A stretch of 63,805 nucleotides of DNA from Gemmatimonadetes bacterium bin94 (GCA_002238865.1 MPNE01000022.1:1-63805); one strand, 5' to 3'. Shown: positions 7,951-20,346, counted from the stretch's first letter. The notes: generated by a model from the letters alone, not told the origin. Translations and numbers: made by a program.

Positions 7951-9636
7951 CTACTCGTGATCCCCGCCGCTCGAGACCGTGAAGTGGTTCGGGCTGCGGT
8001 ACCACCCCCGCGTCGCCGGCACGTGCGGGTCCACCTGAATGGACATTTCGTAGACAACGCGATAGTCGCCCGGATCCGTAGCGGTGTAGGGACAAACCTG
8101 TCCGTTCATGATCTGCGTGCCCGCGATATCGGACCACGCTTCGCTCGAATCCCCTCTGCTTTGCCACTTGGACTCGTGAACCGTGTACGTGTTGCCGTCC
8201 ACCGACTCGAAGTTGATCACCGGTGGCATGCATACGGCCAGCTGGTTCCCGAACGCGATGAGAATGCCATTGGCAACGTAGACCGCGGGCCAGGGCGTAG
8301 CGCCCGAATCGTCTACCGATACCGCAATCTCCCAGTCGGTGCCGAGCCCGCCGGTATCCGTAGCCGTCACGGTTACCATACTCGTGCCCACGGCCTTGCC
8401 CGTCAGAATGGCAATGCTGTGCCCGGCGGTGTCGACGATCAATTCGGCGGACACCGACGCGGTGTCGGCGTTGGAAATCGCGAAGGTCAGGGCGTCACCG
8501 TCGGGGTCCGTAAGGAATCTGCCCGCCAGGAGAGGAAGGGGGCCGCCACCGGCAGCAAGGGGGAGGACTTCGAAGGCGTCCGGGCTGAGCACGGGCGCCC
8601 GGTTCCCCGTGGTCACGGTGTCCACGACCGTGAAGGTGTTTTCGCTGCGATAGGCTCCCGAGAACGGCTCAGAATGCTCGTCGATCCGCGCCGTCATGTG
8701 AAAGACCAGCCGATACTCGCCCGCGACGGTGGTGGTGTAGGGACAAAGCCTGCCCTCCGTGTTGGCGGTGCCCGCGATATTCGCCCAGTCCGCCGCCGAA
8801 TCACTCCGGCTCTGCCACCCGGAACCGTTTATGGTGAAGATGAAGCCCGCGACGGTCACGAAATCCTCCAGTGGAGGAGAACACCGGCCCACGAGCGCAA
8901 GGCCGGCAATCTCGATCTTGTTGTCGGATACGCGGAATCCCGGGGACGGCGTAAAGCCGTCGCCGTCTACCGTCACGGCAAGCGATTGTTCGGCGGAGAG
9001 GCCTCCGGGGTCGGTGGCGATGATCGTCAGGTCGGTGGTCCCGACGGCCGTGCCGAGCAAGAGTATGGCCACGTGTCCCTCGGCGTCGATCCGCACCTCC
9101 GAGGCGGCAACGCCGTCGTCGCCGAACCGGGTGGTGAAGGTGAGGTCGAGGATGTCGTTGTCGGGGTCTACGAAGAACGGCGCCGGCTGTATGGCCGACA
9201 CGCCACCACCGACCGACAGGCGCACGTCGTCGATTGCGGATCTGGGTGTGGGGGGCAGGTTCGCGTCCACGGTCACGGACGCGGATGCGCTGAGGCTCTC
9301 GAACGACGCGGTCACTGTACCAGACCCGTTCGCCACCGCGGTCACCAGGCCGTTCGAGTCCACGGTGAAGACTCCTGGCGCGGAACTCGACCAGGTAAGC
9401 GTTCCAGGGAAACTGTTGCCGTATTGATCGGCGATGGAACCGACGAACATCCGTGTCTCGCCGATGGTGGTGAGCGTGACCGACTCGGGCGAAATCGAGA
9501 CCTCGGTCGCCTTGGGCGGATCGGGTTCCGTGGTATCGTCGCCGCACGCGGCCAGCATCGACACGCAGACAATCAGTCCGGCAATAATCCCCCGCCCCAC
9601 CCCGGTCTTGGGCACTGCACAGTCCAGGGTCGTCAT
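7951..9636 (-). CDS. Secreted lipoprotein with BIG_2 Ig-like domain and two cadherin-like/unknown repeat units
   Basis: The 561-residue protein has a signal peptide ending in the lipobox MLAAC (about residues 21-30). A BIG_2-type Ig domain follows (about 40-125; motif VTLTTIGETRMFVGSIAD). Then a two-part unit occurs twice. The first part is a cadherin-like strand region with DPDNDILDLTF or DPDGDALTFAIS. The second is a Cys-containing module with WQSRSDSAADWANIAGT / WQSRGDSSEAWSDIAGT and CPYTxTxxGxYRxV. Cys pairs in each copy could form disulfides. The start at 9636 gives the signal peptide directly; an upstream in-frame start at 9720 would add 28 residues without a signal. It is inserted between the flavoprotein and livG. 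Function unknown; an outer-surface adhesive or binding role is inference. Confidence 0.8.
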   Translation of the reverse strand: MTTLDCAVPKTGVGRGIIAGLIVCVSMLAACGDDTTEPDPPKATEVSISPESVTLTTIGETRMFVGSIADQYGNSFPGTLTWSSSAPGVFTVDSNGLVTAVANGSGTVTASFESLSASASVTVDANLPPTPRSAIDDVRLSVGGGVSAIQPAPFFVDPDNDILDLTFTTRFGDDGVAASEVRIDAEGHVAILLLGTAVGTTDLTIIATDPGGLSAEQSLAVTVDGDGFTPSPGFRVSDNKIEIAGLALVGRCSPPLEDFVTVAGFIFTINGSGWQSRSDSAADWANIAGTANTEGRLCPYTTTVAGEYRLVFHMTARIDEHSEPFSGAYRSENTFTVVDTVTTGNRAPVLSPDAFEVLPLAAGGGPLPLLAGRFLTDPDGDALTFAISNADTASVSAELIVDTAGHSIAILTGKAVGTSMVTVTATDTGGLGTDWEIAVSVDDSGATPWPAVYVANGILIAFGNQLAVCMPPVINFESVDGNTYTVHESKWQSRGDSSEAWSDIAGTQIMNGQVCPYTATDPGDYRVVYEMSIQVDPHVPATRGWYRSPNHFTVSSGGDHE

Positions 9637-9750
9637 TCCGCTCGTGCGCCTCCATCTTGTAGGCTGTTCAACCTGCACAACCTGGCAGGTCAATTGACAA
9701 TCGGTGACTCGATCAGGCATGTAAAGGGGAGCGCCACTCGGGTGCCACGA

Positions 9751-12297
9751 TCAGGCTCGTCGCGAGACGCTGCCCTTCATCCGACTGCCCGAAGGGTCGA
9801 ACAACGCCCCTTCGACCGCCGCGACGGTCACCGGGAACGTCTCGTTCATGTACATGACCTGTAGCCGCTCGCCGACGCGGGCGCGCTCGACCGGCAGGTA
9901 GGCCATCAGGAGATATCTCCCCACGGAAGGGCCCATCCCGGCGGAGGTTACGCGAGACTCCCTCCCCAGCGAGTCCACGATGCGGTTCCCGCCCCGCGTC
10001 AGGATCGGCTCGTTCCCACCGGTTGGGAAGCGGGCAACGCCCGCCGCGCTCATGTGGTCGTCGATCGTGAGCGTGCAGAGTCGTGCCGCCGGCCCCCGCT
10101 CGCGCGCCTTCGAGTAGGCTGCCTTGCCGATGAAGTCCGCCTGCTTGACCTGGCGCCGCGCCAGTCCGGCCTCGACCGGCGAATACTCGGAAGCAAGCTC
10201 GCTGCCCATGAGCAGGTAACCCTTCTCCATGCGCCCCGTGGTGCCGTAGACACCGATCCCCACGGGACGCACGTCGAATTCCCGGCCCACTTCCCAAATT
10301 GCGTCCCACAGTGCCAGGCCGTGTTCCGTCCGCGTGTAGATCTCCCAGCCTCCCTCGCCCACGTAGGAGATGCGCAGCATCGTGACGGGAATCCCGTCGA
10401 TCAGGGCGTGCCGCACCGTGCCGAATGGAAAGTCCTCGTGGCCCAGTCTGCTGTCTGTGATACTGGCGAGCAGAGCCTGTGCGTCGGGCCCCCACACGCC
10501 GAGCGTCGAGATCGCTGACGACCGATCCTCGAACTGGACCGACCCGTCAGCCGGCAGGTGCTTTCGGAACCAGAAGGCGTCGCGCGCTCCGTCGAAGACG
10601 CCGGTGACGATGCGAAACCGGTCGGGCGCGAGCCGCTGGATGGTCAGGTCGGCGCGAAAGCCTCCGTCCGGCGTCAGCAACGGAGTGTAGATCGAGCTTC
10701 CGACAGGGCGGTCGCACGTGTTGACCGTCATGGTTTCCAGGTACGGAACCACGCCGGGCCCGGAGACCTCGAAGATCTGGAACGCGCCCAGGTCGACGAT
10801 GCCGACACTCTCACGCAGGTGCAGGTGCTCCGCGTTGATGATCGGCGACCACCAGCGGCGGTCCCACTCGTGCGGGCGATCCGGGACGCTGTACCGCGCC
10901 ACCAGATCCTCGTTCGACGCATACCATTGCGGCCGCTCCCATCCCCGCGCCTCGAAGTACTCGGCCCCGAGCGCCTGCGTGCGGGGGTGGAAGGGCGACC
11001 GGTTGATGCCGCGCTCGGATTCCCACTGCTCGCGCGGATGCACGATCCCGTACGTCTTGGTGAAGTGCTCGCGGCATCGCGCGCGAACGTGATGCCCGGT
11101 GCGCTCGTGCGGCTGGAACCGCGTCACGTCGGAGCCGTGGGGATCGAGGAGGCGCGGGTAGCCGTGGGTCATCCACTCGGCGATAAGCTGGGCCGATCCC
11201 GGGCCCTCCCGCACCCAGACTGCCGCCGCCGACCAGAGGTTCGCCACCTCGGCGGTTTCGCCAAGAAGTTGCTGGGTATCGGGAGTCAGCGAAAGCAGGC
11301 CGTTGACGGCGTACTCCATCTCGGCGCCGGCCAGCAACTCGCCCATGATTTCGCGCGCACGCTTGAGCTGGGGCGCGAAGTCCCCGGGCGTGAAGGGCAG
11401 CTCGGTCGGGGAACGCTCCGCTTCGGCGACGGTCGGGATGTCGCCGGGATGCATCAGGATGGGGCGATGCGCGTACGAACCCACCTCCATCGCGCCGTAG
11501 CTCTGCCGTTCGTACATGAACGAGTCCATGTCGCGCACGATGGGGTAGCCGATCTCGTTGCCGGTCCCGACAAGGAGTTCGATCGGGCCGTAGTCGGCCA
11601 TCTGGTGCACCGCCGGGGTGAGCGGGATCGTGGCGCCGGCCATCGCGGCGATTCGCGGGCTCCAGACACCGCAGGCGATGATCGCGTGGTCCACTTCGGT
11701 GGTGCCGCGGCTCGTCTGCACCGCCCGGATGCGGGGACGCCCGAACGGCCCGGAGTCCACCTCGAGACCTGTGACTTCGGTCTCGTCCAGCACCGTCAGA
11801 ACACCCCTCGCCAGCGCCCGTTCCCGCATGATCGCGCCCGCCCCCACCGAGTCCACCACCGACACGCTCGAGGTGTAGAAACCGCCCAGGATCACGTCCG
11901 GATTGACGAACGGCACGCGTGCGACCACCTCCGCCGGCGTCAGCAGCTCGCTCTCGATCCCCCACACCTTCGCCGAGGTCATCCGCCGCCGCAGCTCCTC
12001 CATGCGCTCTTCGGTGCGCGCGACCTCGACGCCGCCGCAGGTCGTGTTCATGCCGAGCGCTTCATACTGGCGCTGGCTCTCCAGCGTGATCAGCGCGATC
12101 TCTCGGCCGTGGTCGGTGGGGAAGATGAAGTTGGACGCGTGGCCGGTCGATCCGCCGGGGTTGGGGAGCGGGCCCTTGTCGATCAGGACGAGATCGTCCC
12201 AGCCGAGTCTGGCCAGGTGCTCGACCAGGCAGTTGCCGACGATGCCGGCGCCGATGACGGCGACTCTGGCTCTGCGTGGGATGGGTGGTGTGGTCAT
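9751..12297 (-). CDS. Dimethylglycine/sarcosine dehydrogenase-like FAD oxidoreductase fused to a GcvT-type domain
   Basis: The 848-residue protein has the four-part layout of dimethylglycine and sarcosine dehydrogenases: an N-terminal DAO/FAD domain (about 10-370, dinucleotide motif VIGAGIVGN), the FAO_M linker (about 380-430), and folate-binding GCV_T and GCV_T_C domains (about 440-830). The motif GSTGHAS at about residue 50 aligns with the site of the histidine that carries covalent FAD in this family. Such enzymes demethylate N-methylated glycines and pass the one-carbon unit to tetrahydrofolate. No signal peptide is seen. It starts 24 bases after the small Cys protein gene. The true substrate among glycine betaine breakdown products is not decidable here. 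Confidence 0.85.
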   Translation of the reverse strand: MTTPPIPRRARVAVIGAGIVGNCLVEHLARLGWDDLVLIDKGPLPNPGGSTGHASNFIFPTDHGREIALITLESQRQYEALGMNTTCGGVEVARTEERMEELRRRMTSAKVWGIESELLTPAEVVARVPFVNPDVILGGFYTSSVSVVDSVGAGAIMRERALARGVLTVLDETEVTGLEVDSGPFGRPRIRAVQTSRGTTEVDHAIIACGVWSPRIAAMAGATIPLTPAVHQMADYGPIELLVGTGNEIGYPIVRDMDSFMYERQSYGAMEVGSYAHRPILMHPGDIPTVAEAERSPTELPFTPGDFAPQLKRAREIMGELLAGAEMEYAVNGLLSLTPDTQQLLGETAEVANLWSAAAVWVREGPGSAQLIAEWMTHGYPRLLDPHGSDVTRFQPHERTGHHVRARCREHFTKTYGIVHPREQWESERGINRSPFHPRTQALGAEYFEARGWERPQWYASNEDLVARYSVPDRPHEWDRRWWSPIINAEHLHLRESVGIVDLGAFQIFEVSGPGVVPYLETMTVNTCDRPVGSSIYTPLLTPDGGFRADLTIQRLAPDRFRIVTGVFDGARDAFWFRKHLPADGSVQFEDRSSAISTLGVWGPDAQALLASITDSRLGHEDFPFGTVRHALIDGIPVTMLRISYVGEGGWEIYTRTEHGLALWDAIWEVGREFDVRPVGIGVYGTTGRMEKGYLLMGSELASEYSPVEAGLARRQVKQADFIGKAAYSKARERGPAARLCTLTIDDHMSAAGVARFPTGGNEPILTRGGNRIVDSLGRESRVTSAGMGPSVGRYLLMAYLPVERARVGERLQVMYMNETFPVTVAAVEGALFDPSGSRMKGSVSRRA

Positions 12298-12321
12298 GGG
12301 CCCTTCACCGGCTCCTCCTGG

Positions 12322-12861
12322 TCATTCCCCCTGCAGTCCTCGGACCGCCTTCTCAATCCTCGCGATCGCGTCCAGGACGCTGTCCCGGACCTGGCCTTCG
12401 CCGCGGAATTCCTGCGCGAGGCGCTCCAGAATGGGGATGGCGCGCGGTTCCCGGAGTCGTTCCAGTTCATCGACGACGACACTCACGAGGTTCGTGCCGT
12501 AGAACGGATAGCCGTCGGACAGGTCGCCGGGCTCTTCCAGGATTTGGAGTAGCTGGTTGCGCACCTCCTCGGTGTCGGGTGCGTCCTTCCAGACCACGCG
12601 CCCCGAATCGTAGTAGTTGACTCCGTCGCGCTCGTACGACTCATCGACATATCTGTTCACCGGGCCAAGGGGCACCGGTACCCGCTTTTGCATCCGGTAG
12701 GGATGGTTCGCGCAGTAGGTATAGAAGGGGTCCTCTACCGGCAGATCTCTGATTTCACAGTGGCTCGCAATTGAATGATCGTGATTGGAACTCCCCATCT
12801 CGCCGCCGTTTGCCCGGTTGAACCAGCAAGTGCCGCAACAGTCCGAACCTCCGTTTGGCAT
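12322..12861 (-). CDS. Conserved hypothetical protein with Cys-rich N terminus and HEAT-like C-terminal helix
   Basis: This is a 179-residue soluble protein. The first 45 residues carry Cys and His clusters (PNGGSDCCGTCWFNR, then SHCEIR and YCANH), a spacing that could bind a metal or Fe-S centre. The C-terminal third (about 115-175) reads as helical with DSVLDAIARIEKAV, like a single HEAT repeat. The ATG at 12861 follows the amidohydrolase stop by four bases, which decides it over an upstream in-frame start at 12936. I do not recognise a characterised family. It lies between an amidohydrolase and a DMGDH-like flavoprotein, so it is likely co-transcribed. Confidence 0.7.
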   Translation of the reverse strand: MPNGGSDCCGTCWFNRANGGEMGSSNHDHSIASHCEIRDLPVEDPFYTYCANHPYRMQKRVPVPLGPVNRYVDESYERDGVNYYDSGRVVWKDAPDTEEVRNQLLQILEEPGDLSDGYPFYGTNLVSVVVDELERLREPRAIPILERLAQEFRGEGQVRDSVLDAIARIEKAVRGLQGE

Positions 12862-12865
12862 GCCC

Positions 12866-16135
<3,270 letters not shown>

Positions 16136-16243
16136 CTTGGAGGAAGATAGGGCCTGGTGACCCGCCGGGCCAACGGAAGGCGCTGGTTGGTCCTCCCGAG
16201 CGCCAGCGGTTCGGCAGTGTCAACGCCAGGCAAGACGGCGCCG

Positions 16244-17305
16244 CTAACCCCCGCGACGAAGCCATATGAGTACCACTCCGCAGGAGGAGCCTGTCCCCGA
16301 ATACTGTGGTGGTATTCCCCCCGTATTGCGATAGATCTCAACGCCGGCTACCGCCGAGGGGTTCACGATGTCGTCAATCCATGCGGGGTTACGGCCACCG
16401 CCAATCCTGACTCCCTCGAGATAGACGGTCGGAATGCACTCGGTCCCCATCCTGCGGAGCGCAAGAAATCCTCGGCTCGGCATTTGCGGATCGGGCACGA
16501 TCTTCACCCCCGGAAACCGCGTCAACGCGGCGGTAAGCCGAACAGGATTCCAGAATTCGAGTTCCTCGCGATCCAGAAAGTCACCCCAGCCGTCCTCTTC
16601 CCGCTGGTAGAATCCCACGCTCAGCAGATTCCTGTCCTGCCTGTCCACGGCTACCTCGATCGGGTCCAGCGCGATCGCGTCGACCGCCAGTTCAACGTGC
16701 AGCTTGACCACATGGTCCGCTTCCACCTCGATCGTCACCGAGCGCCGCCGGTATCCGAGATGCGTAAACTCGACATCGTGTCGCCCGGGGATCAACTCGG
16801 ACAGGGTGAAGCGGCCATCCTCGTCCGTAGTGGCCACGCGCCCGATTCCCGCAACGTTGGCGACGACCTCGGCAACCGGCTCGCCGCTCACCTGATCCGT
16901 GACGACTCCCACGATCCCCGTGATCATTCCGTCGCCCGGGTCCCCGATGGGCGTCAGGCCGAGGAAGAACTCGCCAGGCCGGTCGACCGTCAGGTCGCCG
17001 TCCAGATGCTGGTAGTCCTTATGAATCAATCGGAGGTCGTATACGCCGCGAGGAACGCTATCGAGGACGAACTGGCCGTATTCATCGGTCACGAAGGTCA
17101 GGCCCAGCGCTTCCAACACAACGACGACACCGCCGACGGGCCGTCCGGTCGCATCGTTCACCACGTTGCCGGTTACCGTCACCGTGGCGGCTCCCCGAGT
17201 CTCCTGCGCGGCCGTGAGTGGCACGGACAAGGTGTTGACCCAGACAAGAAGCGGGATCAGGTAGGGAAGCGACCCGCCCGGCGCACCCCCCGGTTGGCCC
17301 CTCAC
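16244..17305 (-). CDS. Secreted protein with two CarboxypepD_reg-like domains and a TonB-plug-like domain, no barrel
   Basis: The 353-residue protein begins with a hydrophobic signal (about residues 12-33, ending LTAAQ). Two carboxypeptidase regulatory-like beta-sandwich domains follow (about 35-120 and 125-215), each with the pattern GxVxDxxTGxPVxxVxV ... TDExGxFxLxxxxxGxYDL. The C terminus (about 230-353) resembles a TonB plug (VYLEGVRIGGG, VAGVEIYRNTGGIPPQYSG, CGVVLIW). No beta barrel follows. GTG 17305 overlaps the upstream peptidase stop (GTGA), so I preferred it over a longer open frame to 17467 that is inside the peptidase gene. This domain set recurs in Gemmatimonadota; function unknown. 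Confidence 0.82.
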   Translation of the reverse strand: MRGQPGGAPGGSLPYLIPLLVWVNTLSVPLTAAQETRGAATVTVTGNVVNDATGRPVGGVVVVLEALGLTFVTDEYGQFVLDSVPRGVYDLRLIHKDYQHLDGDLTVDRPGEFFLGLTPIGDPGDGMITGIVGVVTDQVSGEPVAEVVANVAGIGRVATTDEDGRFTLSELIPGRHDVEFTHLGYRRRSVTIEVEADHVVKLHVELAVDAIALDPIEVAVDRQDRNLLSVGFYQREEDGWGDFLDREELEFWNPVRLTAALTRFPGVKIVPDPQMPSRGFLALRRMGTECIPTVYLEGVRIGGGRNPAWIDDIVNPSAVAGVEIYRNTGGIPPQYSGTGSSCGVVLIWLRRGG

Positions 17306-18321
17306 TGCCCCAGCCCCGCCCGAATGAACGCCCACTGGAAGCGCATCTGATCCCGTACGGGCATGGCCGCGAGGCCGGCCCTCTCCACCTCCCCCCGCAC
17401 CTCCGCCTCCTCCCGACTCCCGGCCCCCCGGATCCGCGCCTCCCACCCCGCAATCCGCTCCCGCCACCGCACCAGCACAGGGTCCGGCGGCCCCAGCTCG
17501 GCTCCCACTCCCGGCGTGATGAACAGCGGCATCTCCGTCACGAGCGTCAGGGTGTCGCCGCTCAGCGACCGCACCGCCTCCATCGAGCTGGGACGGAATC
17601 GCGCCGCCGTCCCGGGGTCCTCCAGGTCGAGAAAGTGCCGCCTCATCGCGCGGGAATCGGGGCGGCTGCAGAACCCCCGCCCCAGACGGTGGAATCCCTT
17701 CTCACCGTGCCGCTGAACATCGTGCAGCGAGTACCCGGCGCCCTCCACCTCGCGTGTGAGCGCGTCGGCCATCTCGCCCAGGCGCGGCCACCACGACCGC
17801 TCGACCAGGAAGTACGGGCCCGCCGCCACACTCATGCCGTGCATGCTCGCGTGCAGATGGTACGGCGCGCCCGCCCGCCAGAATTCCCACGCGGCGCGGT
17901 TCTCGGGGCGGGCGCCCAGGTCGTCCTCGCCGCGCGGGAAGCCGAATTCGATATCGTCCCCGGGAAGTTCCCGCACCCGGTGGCGCAGGTACGAAACGAA
18001 GTCGTACCGCTCGGCGCCGGGGGTCTGCCACGCCGCATTGCGCTTCGCCCCGTCCGGGTTGACGTGCGGAATTACCGACCAGGTCGCTGCCCGCCGCAGC
18101 TCCGACCCGGACGGACCGGCCAGGAACCGCACCAGTCGGCCCAGAAAGCGCGGTCCCACCGGCTCGTCGGCGTGGCACCCCCCGATCAGGCTGACGCGCA
18201 GCGGTCCGTCACCGATCCGGTACGCAAGAATCGGCCGCCCCCGGCGGGAACGGCCGATCTCCTCACCCGGCGGTGGTGGGTCTTCGCAGGCGATAATCCG
18301 CCTTGAATGTAAAGTATGCAT
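17302..18321 (-). CDS. M14 family zinc carboxypeptidase-like protein
   Basis: The 339-residue protein carries the M14 zinc site: HADEP (about residue 50, HxxE), the Arg/Asn region IPHVNPDGAKRN (about 85-97), the second His in LHASMHG (about 158) and the catalytic Glu in LVTEMP (about 272). It has no obvious signal peptide. The ATG at 18321 sits 20 bases after the stop of the upstream lipoprotein gene. M14 members cleave C-terminal residues or gamma-peptide bonds in cell-wall peptides; the specificity is not visible here. It overlaps the plug-domain protein by four bases, which suggests translation coupling. Confidence 0.85.
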   Translation of the reverse strand: MHTLHSRRIIACEDPPPPGEEIGRSRRGRPILAYRIGDGPLRVSLIGGCHADEPVGPRFLGRLVRFLAGPSGSELRRAATWSVIPHVNPDGAKRNAAWQTPGAERYDFVSYLRHRVRELPGDDIEFGFPRGEDDLGARPENRAAWEFWRAGAPYHLHASMHGMSVAAGPYFLVERSWWPRLGEMADALTREVEGAGYSLHDVQRHGEKGFHRLGRGFCSRPDSRAMRRHFLDLEDPGTAARFRPSSMEAVRSLSGDTLTLVTEMPLFITPGVGAELGPPDPVLVRWRERIAGWEARIRGAGSREEAEVRGEVERAGLAAMPVRDQMRFQWAFIRAGLGQ

Positions 18322-18341
18322 TACATTATGGTAACTCTGCT

Positions 18342-18932
18342 TTACATCGCAACGTTAATACTCTGAGTGAATTCAACTTCCAGACCGCACATCGTTCCGG
18401 AAACAAGCCCCGCCGGTTGCAGACTCGACAGATCCAGGCCGAGCGTCAGGTCGATCATGCAGGTCCCCGAACGGTCTTCGAGTTGCCAATCCAGGCCGCC
18501 GGTCATCGACCCGTCCACCAGGAACTCGAACGTTTCTCCCACCACGGCAAAACCAATGGACAGCGCGATCACGACATCCGGATTGCCGTCCACCGTGAAC
18601 TCGTAACCCTCGCTCGAAAACACGCATCCGTCCGGGTCGAGCGTCGTGTGCGTAATCAGGCGGGTGGTGTCGCCTGCCATGTCCTCCCTGGCTTCAATCG
18701 CCGCCGTGACCTGTCCCCCCGACGGACATGCGACCACCGCGCCAGCCGGAGTCGTGGAAATGAATTCGGGGGCCGTGTCCTGGGCCAACTCCGTCAGGCC
18801 GAAGTACAGCGCCTCCGTCTCCTCCGGGGTCAGTGGATCGGCAGGGTCGGTGGTGCTTTCGCATGCGGCCAGCGTGGCCACTCCGGCCACCAGGAACGCT
18901 CCATATCGTGACATCCGTCCAGGTTCGGACAT
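18342..18932 (-). CDS. Small lipoprotein, unknown function
   Basis: This 196-residue protein has a signal ending in ATLAAC and an acidic linker. The mature part holds Cys residues that may pair (ACPSGG, PDGCVFS, GTCMID, GTMCG). A good ribosome binding site (GGAGAAG, about 7 bases before ATG 18932) supports the start; a second Met six codons in is possible. It is the first gene of the three-gene minus-strand run with the M14 peptidase and the plug-domain protein. I do not recognise a family. Confidence 0.75.
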   Translation of the reverse strand: MSEPGRMSRYGAFLVAGVATLAACESTTDPADPLTPEETEALYFGLTELAQDTAPEFISTTPAGAVVACPSGGQVTAAIEAREDMAGDTTRLITHTTLDPDGCVFSSEGYEFTVDGNPDVVIALSIGFAVVGETFEFLVDGSMTGGLDWQLEDRSGTCMIDLTLGLDLSSLQPAGLVSGTMCGLEVEFTQSINVAM

Positions 18933-19080
18933 TGTCTTCTCCTTCCTCAGCGGTTGGCCATACCATCCGTTGCGGTCCTACCCGGATTATACCCACCTGT
19001 TGCCCCGTTGTCCCCGGGTTACCCCCTGGCCCTATCTTACCCGAGGAAGTGCTTACCGCCCCATCAGGCCCGCGAACGAA

Positions 19081-20346
19081 ATGACCAGCCCCTCCCTGAG
19101 ACTCTCGCCGGGTGAAGACGCGCGCCTCGCGGGCGACGAAGGCCCCGCCGTGGCTCTTGCAATGGGGATCGTCGTCCGCATGGCCGAGATTCTCGGCGCC
19201 CGGGAGCTGGTCGAGATCGCGTCGTCCCACATCGACGGCTGCCTCTATCACGGTGACGGTGGCGTCGAGTTCGCCGAGCGTCTGGTCGATCTTGGCGGCG
19301 CCGTCGTGGTCCCCGCGACGCTGAACGTGGGCGCGCTCGACCTCCTCAACCCGGCGCGGGTGCGCTCGCAGGGCCACAAGCGCGAGATGGCGCTGCGGCT
19401 CATGAGGGCGTACCAGGCCCTCGGTTGCACCCCGACGTGGACGTGCGCGCCGTACCAGGCCGGGCACAGGCCCGCGCTGGGCGAACACGTCGCCTGGGGA
19501 GAGAGCAACGCGGTGGCGTTCGCCAACTCGGTGCTCGGCGCGAGGACAAACCGGTACGGCGACTTCATGGACATCTGTTGCGCGATCGCGGGGCGGGCGC
19601 CGCGCACGGGCCTCCACCTGCGCGAGCGGCGCCGTGCCACGGTCGTCGTCGATACGGGCAGGGTCGACCCCGATCTGAAGCGGCGGGACGTCTTCTACCC
19701 GGTGCTGGGAACCTGGCTCGGCGCGACGGTAGACGACCGCGTGGCGGTGGTGACAGGACTGCCCGGGACCGTCTCCGAAGACCAGCTCAAAGCCGTGGGG
19801 GCCGCAGCCGCGTCGGCCGGCGCGGTGGGACTCTTTCACGTGGAGGGGGTCACCCCGGAGGCTCCGGATCTGGAGACCGCGCTGGGGGGCGCGGCCCCGC
19901 AGACCGTGCTGACCCCGAATCCGCGCGAACTGCGGATCGTCCGAGACACCCTGAGCACGGCCGCCTCCGGCCCGATCGACGCGGTGGCTGTGGGTAGTCC
20001 GCACTTCTCACTGCAAGAGTTCCGGCACCTCGACAAGCTGCTCCCGGCAACCCCCTTCGCCGTGCCCTTCTACGTATGCACGGGCAGGTCGGAATACCGG
20101 CAACTCGAAGCATCCGGCCACCTCTCGCGCTTCCTGGGCGCGGGCGTTGAGATCGTGGTGGACACCTGCGTGGTGGTGACACCGATCCTGCCGCCCCAGG
20201 GCGGCGTCCTGATGACCAACTCCGGCAAGTTCGCGCACTACACCCCGGCCAACACGGGGTACGGCGTCGTCTATGGCAGCCTGGAGGACTGCGTCAGCTC
20301 CGCGATCCGGGCCCGGGTCAGCCGGGACGAGTGCCTGTGGAGCTGA
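19081..20346 (+). CDS. Aconitase X catalytic domain protein (AcnX large subunit)
   Basis: The 421-residue protein matches the AcnX (DUF521) catalytic subunit: AMGIVVRMAEILGARELVEIASSHIDGCLYHG near the N terminus (read in two parts), CTPTWTCAPYQAG (about residue 118), GESNAVAFANSVLGARTNRYGD (about 140) and a C-terminal DTCVVVTP. Cys residues in these blocks are candidates for the Fe-S cluster. AcnX enzymes dehydrate cis-3-hydroxy-L-proline or, in archaea, mevalonate 5-phosphate. The start at ATG 19081 matches the family N terminus; the open frame continues upstream without homology. The small subunit follows with a 16-base overlap. Confidence 0.9.
   Translation: MTSPSLRLSPGEDARLAGDEGPAVALAMGIVVRMAEILGARELVEIASSHIDGCLYHGDGGVEFAERLVDLGGAVVVPATLNVGALDLLNPARVRSQGHKREMALRLMRAYQALGCTPTWTCAPYQAGHRPALGEHVAWGESNAVAFANSVLGARTNRYGDFMDICCAIAGRAPRTGLHLRERRRATVVVDTGRVDPDLKRRDVFYPVLGTWLGATVDDRVAVVTGLPGTVSEDQLKAVGAAAASAGAVGLFHVEGVTPEAPDLETALGGAAPQTVLTPNPRELRIVRDTLSTAASGPIDAVAVGSPHFSLQEFRHLDKLLPATPFAVPFYVCTGRSEYRQLEASGHLSRFLGAGVEIVVDTCVVVTPILPPQGGVLMTNSGKFAHYTPANTGYGVVYGSLEDCVSSAIRARVSRDECLWS

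Noticed and set aside
9671-9690. ACCTGC/GCAGGT hairpin between the flavoprotein and Ig-lipoprotein genes as a terminator
   Set aside because: A six-base stem with no T run is too weak to call a terminator, so read-through into the liv genes cannot be excluded.
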